Source: Rhizobium sp. Q54 | GTDB taxonomy: Bacteria > Pseudomonadota > Alphaproteobacteria > Reyranellales > Reyranellaceae | DNA: 52,076 nucleotides | Assembly (NCBI GenBank): GCA_945903635.1 | Contig: CAMDOT010000014.1 | Coordinates: 1-52,076, forward strand | Reading direction: 5' to 3' | Shown here: in pieces, positions 44,430 through 52,076 of the stretch | Position numbering within the stretch: the stretch's first letter is position 1 | Layout: each line of letters opens with the position of its first letter | Program-made: the position numbers and the translations under genes | The notes under the pieces: model-generated | The model's input: only the letters and a program-made list of their open reading frames with translations | What the model was told of the DNA's origin: nothing | The model's database searches: none

Positions 44430-44519
44430 GCGATCCCCCAAACTGTCCCCGGGAAAATCCCGTTGTCTCTTGGGCCGAATGATACGTGCTAGTCTGATCC
44501 GGCGAAAGCGGGAGGCACG
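44430..44519. other. Divergent promoter region, Cache/channel operon and MBL gene
   Basis: This 90-base gap carries the start regions of both divergent units. Ribosome-binding sites are visible at each end (GGGGGA for the Cache gene, GGGAGG for the MBL gene). A TTGTCT at 44463 has only a poor -10 match downstream, so I do not assign a promoter. Confidence 0.4.
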
Positions 44520-45287
44520 ATGACGGCGAAGATCTATGCCATGACCTGCGGCCGCCTGGTCGGCCGGCTGAAAGACATGATCGAGGGCGAGGACGGGCCG
44601 GTGGCGCTGCCGATCCCGTCCTACCTGATCGAGCATCCCAAGGGCCGCGCCCTGTTCGACACCGGCATGCATCCGCAATGCCGCACCGACGCGGCAGGTC
44701 GCATGGGCGCGGGCGTGGCACGCATCTTTGGGTTCGAGCAGTACGGCGCCCAGGACGACGTGAAGTCGCGCCTGGAATCGATCGACCGCGATCCCGGCAA
44801 AGTCGACTACATCGTGAACTCGCACCTGCACTTCGACCACGCCGGCGGCAACGAATTGATCCCCAACGCCACCATGGTGGTGCAGAAGCGCGAATGGCAG
44901 GCGGCGCAGGATCCCGAGACGGCGGCCAAGGTCGGATTCTTCAAGGCCGACTTCGACCACGGCCATCAGGTCAAGCAGGTCGACGGCGAGCACGACCTGT
45001 TCGGCGACGGCAGCGTGGTCTGCATCCCGACCTATGGCCACACGCCCGGCCATCAGTCGCTCAAAGTCCGCACCGAAGCGGGCGAGATCGTGATCACGGG
45101 CGACGCCTGCTATTTCTGCCGCACGTTGCGCGAACGCCGGCTGCCGCGCTTCGTCTACGACCGCGATCAGATGCTGGCGTCGCTCGATCGTCTCGAGGCG
45201 CTGGAGCGGGGCGGCGCCAAGCTGTTCTTCGGCCACGATCCCGACTTCTGGAAGGACGTGCCCCAGGCGCCGGTTCCGGCGTTCTAG
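44520..45287 (+). CDS. N-acyl homoserine lactonase-like MBL-fold hydrolase
   Basis: Metallo-beta-lactamase-fold hydrolase, 255 residues, no signal peptide. The di-zinc motif SHLHFDHAGG (His102, His104, Asp106, His107), the later His in GHTPGH, Asp in ITGDACYF and His in FFGHDPDFW are all present. The Tyr two residues after that Asp matches the AiiA-type lactonase catalytic Tyr. This fits a lactonase, possibly a quorum quencher, but relatives hydrolyse other lactones and substrate assignment is inferred. It is divergent from the Cache/channel operon across 90 bases and converges on a GFA gene. Confidence 0.87.
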   Translation: MTAKIYAMTCGRLVGRLKDMIEGEDGPVALPIPSYLIEHPKGRALFDTGMHPQCRTDAAGRMGAGVARIFGFEQYGAQDDVKSRLESIDRDPGKVDYIVNSHLHFDHAGGNELIPNATMVVQKREWQAAQDPETAAKVGFFKADFDHGHQVKQVDGEHDLFGDGSVVCIPTYGHTPGHQSLKVRTEAGEIVITGDACYFCRTLRERRLPRFVYDRDQMLASLDRLEALERGGAKLFFGHDPDFWKDVPQAPVPAF

Positions 45288-45302
45288 GGCACGCCGTCTC
45301 GG

Positions 45303-45731
45303 CTACTCGGGAACGACCTCGCCGGATCCGCCCAGCTCGGCTGGGAAGTCTTTCAGTTTGGGCAGGCCGTCTTTCATCCGAAGCACCGTCTCCGCGTAGT
45401 TCACATGGACGCCGGGCGTGAAGGTGACGCTGGGGATCGTCGCAGCATAGACGTCGGTCAAGCCGATCGGTGGGTGATCGGTCATGATGTGGCCGCCGCA
45501 TTTGGTGCAGAACTGGCGGTCGCTGAGATCGGTCTTCTTGAAGTGGCCGACGAATTCCACGCCCTTTGTGACCTTCACGTTCGCGGGCTTCCACAGGGTG
45601 AAGGCATTTACCGGCCCCGCCGACCAGGAACGGCAGGAACTGCAATGACAATAGCCCATCGCTTCGGGTGCACCTGCGACTTCGATTTGCACGGCTCCGC
45701 AGAAACAGGTGCCGGTGTGTTTGTCGATCAT
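45303..45731 (-). CDS. GFA (glutathione-dependent formaldehyde-activating) family protein
   Basis: Zinc-binding Mss4-like protein of 142 residues from the ATG at 45731, which follows GAGGGG. The Cys pattern is GTCFCGAVQIE, YCHCSSCRSW and FCTKCGGHIM, as expected for the family. Members bind glutathione, and some help condense formaldehyde with it; true catalysis is unproven for most. It is cytoplasmic. It follows the VOC-like gene on the same strand after 129 bases. Confidence 0.88.
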   Translation of the reverse strand: MIDKHTGTCFCGAVQIEVAGAPEAMGYCHCSSCRSWSAGPVNAFTLWKPANVKVTKGVEFVGHFKKTDLSDRQFCTKCGGHIMTDHPPIGLTDVYAATIPSVTFTPGVHVNYAETVLRMKDGLPKLKDFPAELGGSGEVVPE

Positions 45732-45860
45732 GTCGTTACCCCTCGCTTCGGGCTGTGCCCGATGTACGAGGAGGATATCGTTCACCTGGGAACGTTCGGC
45801 CATGATCGGGACGCCGGCATGCTTTGCCGTGGCCCCGGATCGCCTCGTCAAAGTAGGACG

Positions 45861-46613
45861 TCAGGTCTGCGGCATGAACTCCAGCATCAGGCCACCCGAC
45901 TGTTCGGGCGCCACCAGCACACGATCGCCCTCGGTGAGCTGGAAGGCGATGTTGTTGGCGCGCAGCAGCGCCTGCAGGGGCCGCGAGCGTTCGACGGCGA
46001 CGGCTGCGCCGACGATGGCCGGCAGCTCCTGCGGCGCCATGACTTCGAGCGCTTTGTATTCGAGCTGGTAGGCGAGCGGCGACCAGATCAGGAGCTCCAC
46101 CGAGCCCGCCTTGACCATCATGCAGCCGTCGAAAATCTCCTCGACCTGGCCGCCCCAGGCCGCCTTCAGCGCCTTCGCCGTCTCCCTCGGGTTCTCGGCC
46201 ACGGCATGGATCGCCATCATGCCCAGCGCGCCGTTGGGATGGACGATCCATTCCGGCTCCATGAAGGCGTCGGGCGTCTCGTGCTTGACGGCGAACCACG
46301 GCAGCGGCCCGCCCGTCTCGCCGACCACCACGCCGGCATCGACCTCGAAGCCGTCCTCGGTTTCCCAGGCGTGCGTCCGTTCTTCGCCCTCGAGCTCCTC
46401 GACGTTCATTGCCAGTGCAATCAGCGTGGTGTCGCCCGCCAGCAGCTCGATATAGTTGGGGACGTCGTCGCGGTCGGGCTGGAAGCAGATGCAGCGCGGC
46501 TCCACCCCCTCCGGCGTCAGCTTGAAGCCGAGCTGCTCCAGTTTCGTGGCGGTGCTCTCGAAGTCAGTGTGGCTGACCGAGAGATGATCGATGTCGCGGG
46601 CCGAAATTTTCAT
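45861..46613 (-). CDS. VOC-like (glyoxalase superfamily) protein
   Basis: A 250-residue protein beginning MKISARDIDHLSVSHTDFESTATKLEQLGF, a typical VOC opening, with a second, degenerate module in the C-terminal half (LLIWSPLAYQLEYKALEV through SGGLMLEFMPQT). This is the double-module arrangement of extradiol-dioxygenase-like or glyoxalase_3-type proteins. Clear metal ligands are His10 and possibly Glu248, with the third uncertain. The substrate is unknown. It is divergent from the GST gene. Confidence 0.83.
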   Translation of the reverse strand: MKISARDIDHLSVSHTDFESTATKLEQLGFKLTPEGVEPRCICFQPDRDDVPNYIELLAGDTTLIALAMNVEELEGEERTHAWETEDGFEVDAGVVVGETGGPLPWFAVKHETPDAFMEPEWIVHPNGALGMMAIHAVAENPRETAKALKAAWGGQVEEIFDGCMMVKAGSVELLIWSPLAYQLEYKALEVMAPQELPAIVGAAVAVERSRPLQALLRANNIAFQLTEGDRVLVAPEQSGGLMLEFMPQT

Positions 46614-46713
46614 GCCCGGTCATACAGGCTTAACGGCCTCACGCTCAAGTGGGATGCTTGCCCGCAGGCGGCGTGCTAATGCCGCGCCGTTCACCATCCC
46701 ACTGGAGGAAAAC

Positions 46714-47340
46714 ATGTCCAAGATGACGCTTTACGGCATTTGGCTGAGCGGCCCGACCTACAAGGCGGGGCTCGCCATGTCGCTGATGGGCCAGGAATTC
46801 GCCTACAAGCACGTCGACCTGAGGGCCGGGGCCCACAAACAGCCGGAGTATCTTGCGGTCAACCGCTACGGCCAGGTGCCGGCGCTGGTCGACGGCGACC
46901 TCAAGCTCTGCCAGTCGGGCTCGATCCTGCTCTATCTCGCCGACAAGTTCGGCAAGATGGGCGGCAAGACCGCCGAGGAGAATGCCCGCGTGCGCGAGTG
47001 GCTGTTCTGGGAGTTCGACCGCCTGGCGCCCAACGTCTATCGCCCGCGCGCCATCAAGAAAGGCTTCATGAAGGCCGAGGACAATGTCCTCCAGCTCTAC
47101 ACCGGCCTCGCCAACGATGCGCTGAAGGTGCTCGATGCCTCGCTCGCCAAGTCGTCCTTCCTGGTCGGCAACGAGGCGACCATCGCCGACGTCGCGGTCT
47201 ATGGCGACGTTGCCTACGCCGAGGAGGGCGCCATCGATCTTGGGCCCTACGCCAACGTGAAGGCCTGGATGGGCCGGGTTGAGAAGCTGCCCGGCTTCAA
47301 GAAGTACGCCGACCTGCTGCCGCAGCAGGACGCGGCCTGA
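46714..47340 (+). CDS. Glutathione S-transferase
   Basis: Cytoplasmic GST-fold protein of 208 residues. The thioredoxin-like N-domain begins MSKMTLYGIWLSGPTYKAGLAMSLMG, contains the cis-Pro site in NRYGQVPALVDGDLKLCQSGSIL, and is followed by the all-helical C-domain (VGNEATIADVAVYG, the N-capping box). The Ser/Tyr activating residue is not certain. A GGAGG ribosome-binding site is clear. The substrate is unknown; detoxification or catabolic roles are both common. Confidence 0.92.
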   Translation: MSKMTLYGIWLSGPTYKAGLAMSLMGQEFAYKHVDLRAGAHKQPEYLAVNRYGQVPALVDGDLKLCQSGSILLYLADKFGKMGGKTAEENARVREWLFWEFDRLAPNVYRPRAIKKGFMKAEDNVLQLYTGLANDALKVLDASLAKSSFLVGNEATIADVAVYGDVAYAEEGAIDLGPYANVKAWMGRVEKLPGFKKYADLLPQQDAA

Positions 47341-47352
47341 GCGACCAGTGGA

Positions 47353-47745
47353 TCAGGCTTCCAGCGTCTTCTTCATGACGCCGGTCGCCTGATCCATCAT
47401 CCCGCCGATCGCGGGCGCAAGCTCGTTCGGCAGGAGATCGACCGTCCACACCAGCCGGCTCCTTGCCGCGCCATCGGCAAGGACCTGGACCGAAGCGTTG
47501 TAGTGGCTCGCCCGGCCCTCGACGACGGCGTAGACCAGACGGCAGGCCTCGTCGTCGACAGTGACCATCCGTTCGCGCGCCACCATTCCATTGAAGAACG
47601 TGACGACGCGATCTCCCTTGTCCATTTCCAGGGCGGTCAGGAAGCCCGGCGCCACGCGCGTATGGACCTGGCTGAAATCGCGGATCGCCGACCACACCCG
47701 GCCGGCAGGAGCGTCGAGGGATAGTTCGCGGCGCAGGGTTGCCAT
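47353..47745 (-). CDS. SRPBCC family protein (polyketide cyclase/START-like)
   Basis: Small ligand-binding helix-grip protein, 130 residues from the ATG at 47745, which has AAGGAG 9 bases upstream. Typical features are LSLDAPAGRVWSAIRDFSQVHTRVAPGF, the central strands (GDRVVTFFNGMVARERMV) and the long C-terminal helix (GGMMDQATGVMKKTLEA). Members bind hydrophobic ligands or act as cyclases. The role here is unknown. It is convergent with the GST gene and divergent from the ASCH-domain gene. Confidence 0.87.
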   Translation of the reverse strand: MATLRRELSLDAPAGRVWSAIRDFSQVHTRVAPGFLTALEMDKGDRVVTFFNGMVARERMVTVDDEACRLVYAVVEGRASHYNASVQVLADGAARSRLVWTVDLLPNELAPAIGGMMDQATGVMKKTLEA

Positions 47746-47837
47746 CGGCGTTGCTCCTTGATTGGGTGCGCCATCTAAGCCGCCCGGGTCAATACGGTCT
47801 GGCGATTTTCGGACGCGGTCGATCCACCGGAAGGACA

Positions 47838-48329
47838 ATGGATAAACCCAAATCTCCCGCCGTCGTTGCTTTCTGGGAGGAATTCCGGCGCGCGCGGGGC
47901 GTGCCCGAGCAGGCCTATGACGTCTGCCGGATGGGCGACAATCCCGCCTTGGCCGACGAGTCGCTGGCGCTCATTCTGGCCGGCCCCAAGCGCGCCACCG
48001 CTTGCCTGCTGCGCGACGTGGAACAGGGTATCGAGATGATGGCCAGGGTCGGGGCTCATGTCGTGGTGATCGACGCCCACGACCGGCCGCGCGCCATCTG
48101 GCGGACGAAAACCGTGGACGTGAAGCCGCTCGACCAGGTCGACGAGGCCTTCGGCTGGGACGAAGGCGAAGGGGAACGGACACGCTCAGACTGGCTGGTG
48201 CAGCACACTTTTTATTTCGAGCGACGCGCGCGTGCCGAAGGTTTTGCCTTCGACGCATCGATGCCGGCGGTCTTCGAGCGGTTTGTCTTGGTCTGGCCGC
48301 CGGCGTACGCGGATACCGAGGGAAGCTAG
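47838..48329 (+). CDS. ASCH domain protein
   Basis: RNA-binding-like ASCH-domain protein of 163 residues. The family motif GPKRATACLLRDVE is near residue 50, followed by the beta-barrel core (VVVIDAHDRPRAIWRTKTVDV) and the conserved segment EAFGWDEGEGERTRSDW. ASCH proteins are proposed to act in translation or tRNA biology, and E. coli YqfB hydrolyses N4-acetylcytidine; this one belongs to the longer DUF984-like group. Its stop TAG overlaps that of the convergent COG0523 gene by four bases (CTAG). Confidence 0.85.
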   Translation: MDKPKSPAVVAFWEEFRRARGVPEQAYDVCRMGDNPALADESLALILAGPKRATACLLRDVEQGIEMMARVGAHVVVIDAHDRPRAIWRTKTVDVKPLDQVDEAFGWDEGEGERTRSDWLVQHTFYFERRARAEGFAFDASMPAVFERFVLVWPPAYADTEGS

Positions 48330-49369
48330 GCCATCTCGGCCCAGCTCGCCTCGACCGTGGCGCGATCGAGGTCGCGGGTGATGAACACCAGTCGCGAACG
48401 CCGGTCGGCATCCGGCCAGCGGGCGAGCAGGGTGGGCGGATGGAAGGTGCGATGAACGCCGTGGATCACCAGCGGCTGCTCCTCGCCCACGACATTCAGA
48501 ACGCCTTTTACGCGCAGCAGTTTGTCGCCCCATGAGGCGCGGACGGCCATCAGCCAGGGATTTAAGCGGTCCCAGTCGAGCGGCTCGTCGAAGGTGAGAC
48601 AGAACGAGCCGATATGGGCGTCGTGGCGCGAGCGGTCGACATGATGGTGGTGATGGCCATGGTCATAGGCATGATCGTGCGCCTCGGCGCCGAGCCAGGC
48701 GCGAACCCGGTCGCTCTTGCTGGCCGGATCGAACGGCCCTGAGTCGAAGAGGAGCGCGGGGTCGATCTCGCCCAGCATGATCTCGTAGAGCGCCGCTCCG
48801 GGGTTGAGATCCTCCAGGCGCACGCGCAGACGGGCGCTGGTGTCGACGTCGGCGAGGTCGGTCTTGCTGATCAGCAGGCGGTCGGCGACGGCTGCCTGCT
48901 TCACCGCCTCGGCGTGCTCGTCGAGCTGCCGCGCGCCGTTCACGGCATCGACGGTCACCACCACGCCGTCGACGCGATAGTCGTGGCTGATCATCGGATT
49001 GTTGAGCAGGAGCTGCAGGATCGGCGCCGGGTCGGCGAGGCCCGTCGTCTCCAGCAGCACCCGGTCGAAGGGCGGCGCCGTGCCGTCCGCGCGGCGCTTG
49101 GCGATGTCGCGCAGCGTGCGGTCGAGATCGCCCTGGATGGTGCAGCAGACGCAGCCCGATTGCAGCAGCACCATGTCGCCGCCGACCTGTTCCATGAACA
49201 GGTGGTCGAGGCCGACCTCGCCGAACTCGTTCACCAGCACCAGGCTTCGCGCCATGCGCGGATCGCCCAGCATGCGGTTGAGCAGGGTGGTCTTGCCGCT
49301 GCCGAGAAAGCCGGTGATCACCGTCACCGGCAGGCGCTCGGCCGACTTGTCGCGATCGAAGAGACTCAT
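48326..49369 (-). CDS. COG0523 (CobW/ZNG-like) metal-binding GTPase
   Basis: G3E-family P-loop GTPase of 347 residues. The P-loop GFLGSGKTTLLN, switch region NEFGEVGLDH, the metal site SGCVCC and the NKxD-type SKTDLAD are present. A His-rich stretch (HDHAYDHGHHHHHVDRSRHDAH, near residues 230-251) and a C-terminal CobW_C domain follow. The closest described roles are zinc-responsive metallochaperones and cobalamin-linked CobW; no cobalamin genes are near, so zinc homeostasis is more likely. The upstream gap contains a possible zinc-regulator site, of low confidence. Confidence 0.92.
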   Translation of the reverse strand: MSLFDRDKSAERLPVTVITGFLGSGKTTLLNRMLGDPRMARSLVLVNEFGEVGLDHLFMEQVGGDMVLLQSGCVCCTIQGDLDRTLRDIAKRRADGTAPPFDRVLLETTGLADPAPILQLLLNNPMISHDYRVDGVVVTVDAVNGARQLDEHAEAVKQAAVADRLLISKTDLADVDTSARLRVRLEDLNPGAALYEIMLGEIDPALLFDSGPFDPASKSDRVRAWLGAEAHDHAYDHGHHHHHVDRSRHDAHIGSFCLTFDEPLDWDRLNPWLMAVRASWGDKLLRVKGVLNVVGEEQPLVIHGVHRTFHPPTLLARWPDADRRSRLVFITRDLDRATVEASWAEMA

Positions 49370-49487
49370 TGCACAGTAAGTGTCAGTTTCATGATTGTTA
49401 CAACGTAGCGTTGCCGACTCGTCTTGACGTGACGAAGGAACGGCAGGACGCTGGCGCCGTCAACGATAAAGCAAAGGAGGAGCGGCC

Positions 49488-50570
49488 ATGGACTCTAGAT
49501 ATCTTAGAGACAAGGAAGATCTCAAGCAGGCGGCGCAGACCGTCGACGAGGATCGTCGGAACTTTCTCACCGCCGGCTTGGTTGGCGGCGCCGTCGTCGC
49601 CGGAACCCTCGTCGCGGGAGCTGCCCACGCGCAGCAGATCGCCCAAGCGCCGGCACTGTCCGACAAGGTGTGGTGGCCGCATCCCAAGTGGGGCAAGGAC
49701 GACCAGGCGGGTTCCTCGAACTACATGACGCCGGCCAAGACGCTCGACACGGTCAAGCTGATCAAGGACGGCAAGGTCTACCGCATCGGCCGCATGTACG
49801 AATCGTCCATGCCGAAGTTCGGCGAACGCGCCTTCACGTTGCGCATTCCCGGCGCGCCCACCGGCGGCCCCGTCGGCGCCAACAAGGTGCTTTGGCACGA
49901 CGAATTCCTGGCCACCGAAATCGGCCAGACCGGCACGCAGTTCGACGGACTGGGCCACATCGGCATCCAGATGGGCAAGGACGGCGACCAGAGCGAGATG
50001 CGCTACTACAACGGGGTGACCGAGCTCGAGATGGCCAGTGCCTACGGTCTCAAGAAACTCGGTATGGAGAACTGCAAGCCCTTCTTCACCCGTGGTCACC
50101 TGTTCGACGTCGAAGCGGTGAAGGGCCAGATGATGGAGGCTGGCCAGGAAATCACCGTCGCCGACCTGCGCGCCGCCCTGCAAAAGCAGAACATGCAGGA
50201 GGCCGACATCAAGGAGGGTGATGCCGTCTTCTTCAACACCGGCTGGGGCAAGCTGTGGCAGAAGAACAACGACAAGTTCGGCAGCGGTGAGCCCGGCATT
50301 GGCCTCGAGGTCGCCAAGTGGTGCATCGACAAGGGAATCAGCCTGACCGGCGCGGACCAGTGGGCGACCGAAGTGGTGCCCAACCCGGACAAGAACCTGG
50401 CGTTTCCGGTCCATACCGAGTTGATCGCCAAGCAGGGCATCTACAATCACGAGAATCTCGACTTCACGGCGCTGATCGCCGATCGCAAGTATCAGTTCGC
50501 CTACATCTTCTCGCCGGCCCCCATCAAGGGCGCCACGGGATCGAACGGCGGGCCAATCGCTGTTACCTGA
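49488..50570 (+). CDS. Secreted cyclase-family (kynurenine formamidase-like) protein
   Basis: A 360-residue protein of the cyclase/kynurenine formamidase superfamily. The N-terminus has an Arg pair before a hydrophobic run (DEDRRNFLTAGLVGGAVVAG), a Tat-type signal. The canonical HxGTHxDxPxH metal motif reads TGTQFDGLGH here (near residue 149), so two of its His positions are changed and the enzyme may use a different site. The C-terminal half has VFFNTGWGKLWQKNN and GADQWATEVVPNPD. The GGAGGAGCGGCC ribosome-binding region is strong. The substrate is unknown. Confidence 0.85.
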   Translation: MDSRYLRDKEDLKQAAQTVDEDRRNFLTAGLVGGAVVAGTLVAGAAHAQQIAQAPALSDKVWWPHPKWGKDDQAGSSNYMTPAKTLDTVKLIKDGKVYRIGRMYESSMPKFGERAFTLRIPGAPTGGPVGANKVLWHDEFLATEIGQTGTQFDGLGHIGIQMGKDGDQSEMRYYNGVTELEMASAYGLKKLGMENCKPFFTRGHLFDVEAVKGQMMEAGQEITVADLRAALQKQNMQEADIKEGDAVFFNTGWGKLWQKNNDKFGSGEPGIGLEVAKWCIDKGISLTGADQWATEVVPNPDKNLAFPVHTELIAKQGIYNHENLDFTALIADRKYQFAYIFSPAPIKGATGSNGGPIAVT

Positions 50571-50592
50571 GGCCGCCGTTACCTGAGGCCGC
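50562..50592 (+). repeat. Tandem duplication at the cyclase stop codon
   Basis: GTTACCTGAGGCCGC occurs twice with a period of 16 bases. The first copy contains the stop codon of the cyclase gene, the second lies just after it. It is a recent-looking slippage duplication. Confidence 0.75.
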
Positions 50593-50624
50593 GGTGATCT
50601 GACCGCACGGCGGCTCGCGCTTCG

Positions 50625-50660
50625 AAACGCCCTCGCGCAAGCGGGGGCGTTTTGCTTTGA
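50625..50660 (+). terminator. Rho-independent terminator after the cyclase gene
   Basis: AAACGCCCTCGC, loop GCAA, and GCGGGGGCGTTT form a 12-bp stem with one G-T pair, followed by TTGCTTTGAT. It lies between the cyclase and serine-hydrolase genes and so ends the cyclase transcript. Confidence 0.75.
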
Positions 50661-50688
50661 TGGGATCAACGAATCGGGAGGAAAGACC

Positions 50689-51990
50689 ATGTTGATGTTC
50701 CGTATGGCCGCCGCGGCGGCTCTTGTGCTGGGCATGGCCTTGCCGCTCACCTGGCCGGCGGCGGCCCAGGGCATTCCCAAGGTGCAGACGCCGGAGGAGG
50801 TCGGCTTCCTGTCGACCCGCCTCAAGACCCTGAGCGACCGGCTGAACGAGGGCGTCAAGAACAACGAGCTGCCGGGCGCGGTCGTGCTGATCGTGCGTAA
50901 CGGCCGGATCGTGATGTTCGACTCCTTCGGGTTCCGCGACAAGGAAGCAAAGGTGGCGATGACCAACGACACCATCTTCCGCATCGCCTCGATGACCAAG
51001 CCGATCGTCACGGTGGCGGCGATGATCCTGATGGAGGAGGGCAAGCTCACCCTGGCCGATCCGGTCTCTCGCTTCATTCCCGCCTTCGCCGAAACCAAGG
51101 TGGCGGTGCCGAAGAAGAAGGACGACGGCACGGTCGAATACGTGCCCGAACCGCAGGCGCGGCCGATGACGGTGCAGGACCTGATGCGCCACACTTCGGG
51201 CCTGACCTACGCGGCGGTCGGCGCCAACCCGATCAAGCAGTCCTACATCGACATGAAGGTCGCCGACCGCAGCCAGACCAACGCCGAGATGGCCGACAAG
51301 CTCGCCAAGCTCAGCCTGCTCTACCAACCCGGCACGACCTGGGAATATTCCATGTCGACCGACGTGCTGGGCCGCGTCGTCGAGGTTGCCTCGGGCATGC
51401 CGCTCGACAAGTTCATCGAGGAGCGCATCACCAAGCCACTGAAAATGGGCGACACTGCCTTCGAGGTCTCGGCCGACAAGAAGGCGCGCGGCGCCAAGCC
51501 GATGAAGGAAGGCCCCAAGAACGAGCTGCCGGCCATTCCCGACGTTGCCGAGAAATTCACCTGGAGGTCGGGCGGCGGCGGCATGGTCTCGACCGCGGCC
51601 GACTACGCGCGGTTCCTGCAAATGTTCGCCAACGGCGGCCAGCTCGACGGCGTGCGCCTCATCTCGCGCAAGACCATCGACCTGATGACCGCCGATGCGC
51701 TGCCGCCCGACATCAAGATGGGCGCCGACATGTTCCGTTTCGAGGCGTTGGAGCCCAGTGCCCGCATGGGCCAGGGCTTCGGCCTGGGCTTCGCCGTCCG
51801 CACCGACGTCGGCCGCAATCCACTGCCGGGAACGCCCGGCGACTACTACTGGGGCGGCGCCTACGGCACCTACTTCTGGCACGATCCGAAGGAGCGCCTG
51901 TACGTCGTCTTCATGATGCAGTCGCCTGCCGCCCGCCTGCGCTACCGCTACCTGATGCGCGATCTCGTCTATCAGGCGATGGTCAACTGA
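50689..51990 (+). CDS. Secreted serine hydrolase (beta-lactamase/EstB type)
   Basis: Class-C beta-lactamase-fold esterase or peptidase of 433 residues with a signal peptide (cleavage near AAAQGI). The catalytic SxxK is Ser101-Lys104 in RIASMTKP, and the YxN-type Tyr is in WEYSMSTD. The third motif is the loose GGAYGTYFWHD rather than KTG, as in esterase EstB and related hydrolases. It is periplasmic or secreted. A good GGGAGGAAAGACC ribosome-binding site precedes the ATG. The substrate is unknown; antibiotic hydrolysis is not indicated. Confidence 0.9.
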   Translation: MLMFRMAAAAALVLGMALPLTWPAAAQGIPKVQTPEEVGFLSTRLKTLSDRLNEGVKNNELPGAVVLIVRNGRIVMFDSFGFRDKEAKVAMTNDTIFRIASMTKPIVTVAAMILMEEGKLTLADPVSRFIPAFAETKVAVPKKKDDGTVEYVPEPQARPMTVQDLMRHTSGLTYAAVGANPIKQSYIDMKVADRSQTNAEMADKLAKLSLLYQPGTTWEYSMSTDVLGRVVEVASGMPLDKFIEERITKPLKMGDTAFEVSADKKARGAKPMKEGPKNELPAIPDVAEKFTWRSGGGGMVSTAADYARFLQMFANGGQLDGVRLISRKTIDLMTADALPPDIKMGADMFRFEALEPSARMGQGFGLGFAVRTDVGRNPLPGTPGDYYWGGAYGTYFWHDPKERLYVVFMMQSPAARLRYRYLMRDLVYQAMVN

Positions 51991-52032
51991 CTAGAACAGG
52001 TTCCAGGGGAGTAGACTCACCTCAAGAAGGAC

Positions 52033-52076
52033 CGCGGGCCTCCAGGCCCGCGCATGTCGGCGCATTCACATGCGCC
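52033..52076. repeat. Two adjacent hairpins at the right edge
   Basis: CGCGGGCC/GGCCCGCG around TCCA is followed directly by GGCGCAT/ATGCGCC around TCAC. Both are perfect. The first may terminate the serine-hydrolase transcript, though no T-run follows; the pair also resembles short palindromic repeats scattered in high-GC genomes. The second is cut by the window end. Confidence 0.45.

Noticed and set aside
42199..44721. 840-residue fusion of the channel with an upstream domain
   Set aside because: The upstream part is the wrong frame of the Cache gene; the channel has its own ATG and signal peptide.
50689..51990. Antibiotic-resistance beta-lactamase
   Set aside because: The SxxK/Tyr pattern with a non-KTG third motif fits EstB-like esterases or DD-peptidase relatives; nothing points to beta-lactam hydrolysis.

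Overview
The window (about 52 kb, GC roughly two thirds by eye) reads as a chromosomal segment of a free-living alphaproteobacterium. The order pyrB-pyrC-plsY-dprA-topA-rnr-rpmG on the minus strand, with ruvX and gatCA/gatB nearby, is a familiar alphaproteobacterial backbone. Tandem Bug/TctC-type solute receptors, amidohydrolases, GST, GFA and NIPSNAP genes suggest a Rhodospirillales or Reyranella-like metabolic generalist, but no 16S gene is present and that placement is inference. I found no tRNA, rRNA, insertion sequence, prophage or CRISPR array, and no gene-free stretch longer than about 200 bp.

Layout. 1-954: partial aldehyde dehydrogenase. 1.0-9.5 kb, minus strand: rpmG, S41 lipoprotein protease, DUF983, rnr, topA, dprA. 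9.5-14.3 kb: an oligopeptide-type ABC importer without ATPases and with an MFS gene between its two permease genes, sitting between dprA and plsY. 14.4-18.2 kb: plsY, a secreted unknown, pyrC (with altered metal ligands) and pyrB. 18.2-28.8 kb: accessory genes, namely an isochorismatase-like hydrolase, a divergent citrate synthase pair (one with an N-terminal HTH) around an AT-rich palindrome, a lower-GC glycosyltransferase, a cytochrome b561/YceI operon, two divergent 2OG oxygenases, an amidohydrolase/YtkA-like/di-haem peroxidase operon, and a NIPSNAP gene.

28.9-42.2 kb: ruvX, a hydrolase, a Na+/H+ antiporter with a cyclic-nucleotide-binding tail, gatC-gatA, then LysE, D-aminoacylase, three tandem TctC receptors and a VOC gene before gatB. 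42.2-44.4 kb: a pentameric ligand-gated ion channel homologue translationally coupled to a double-Cache membrane sensor that has no output domain. This is the most striking system here. 44.5-52 kb: lactonase-like MBL hydrolase, GFA protein, VOC protein, GST, SRPBCC, ASCH, COG0523 GTPase, secreted cyclase-family protein and a secreted serine hydrolase.

The housekeeping genes (translation amidation, pyrimidine synthesis, DNA topology and repair, RNA decay, phospholipid synthesis) form a backbone broken by transport and catabolic blocks. The main testable ideas are the Cache/channel receptor, the HTH-citrate synthase switch, the inactive-looking PyrC beside PyrB, and a duplication scar between TctC genes.
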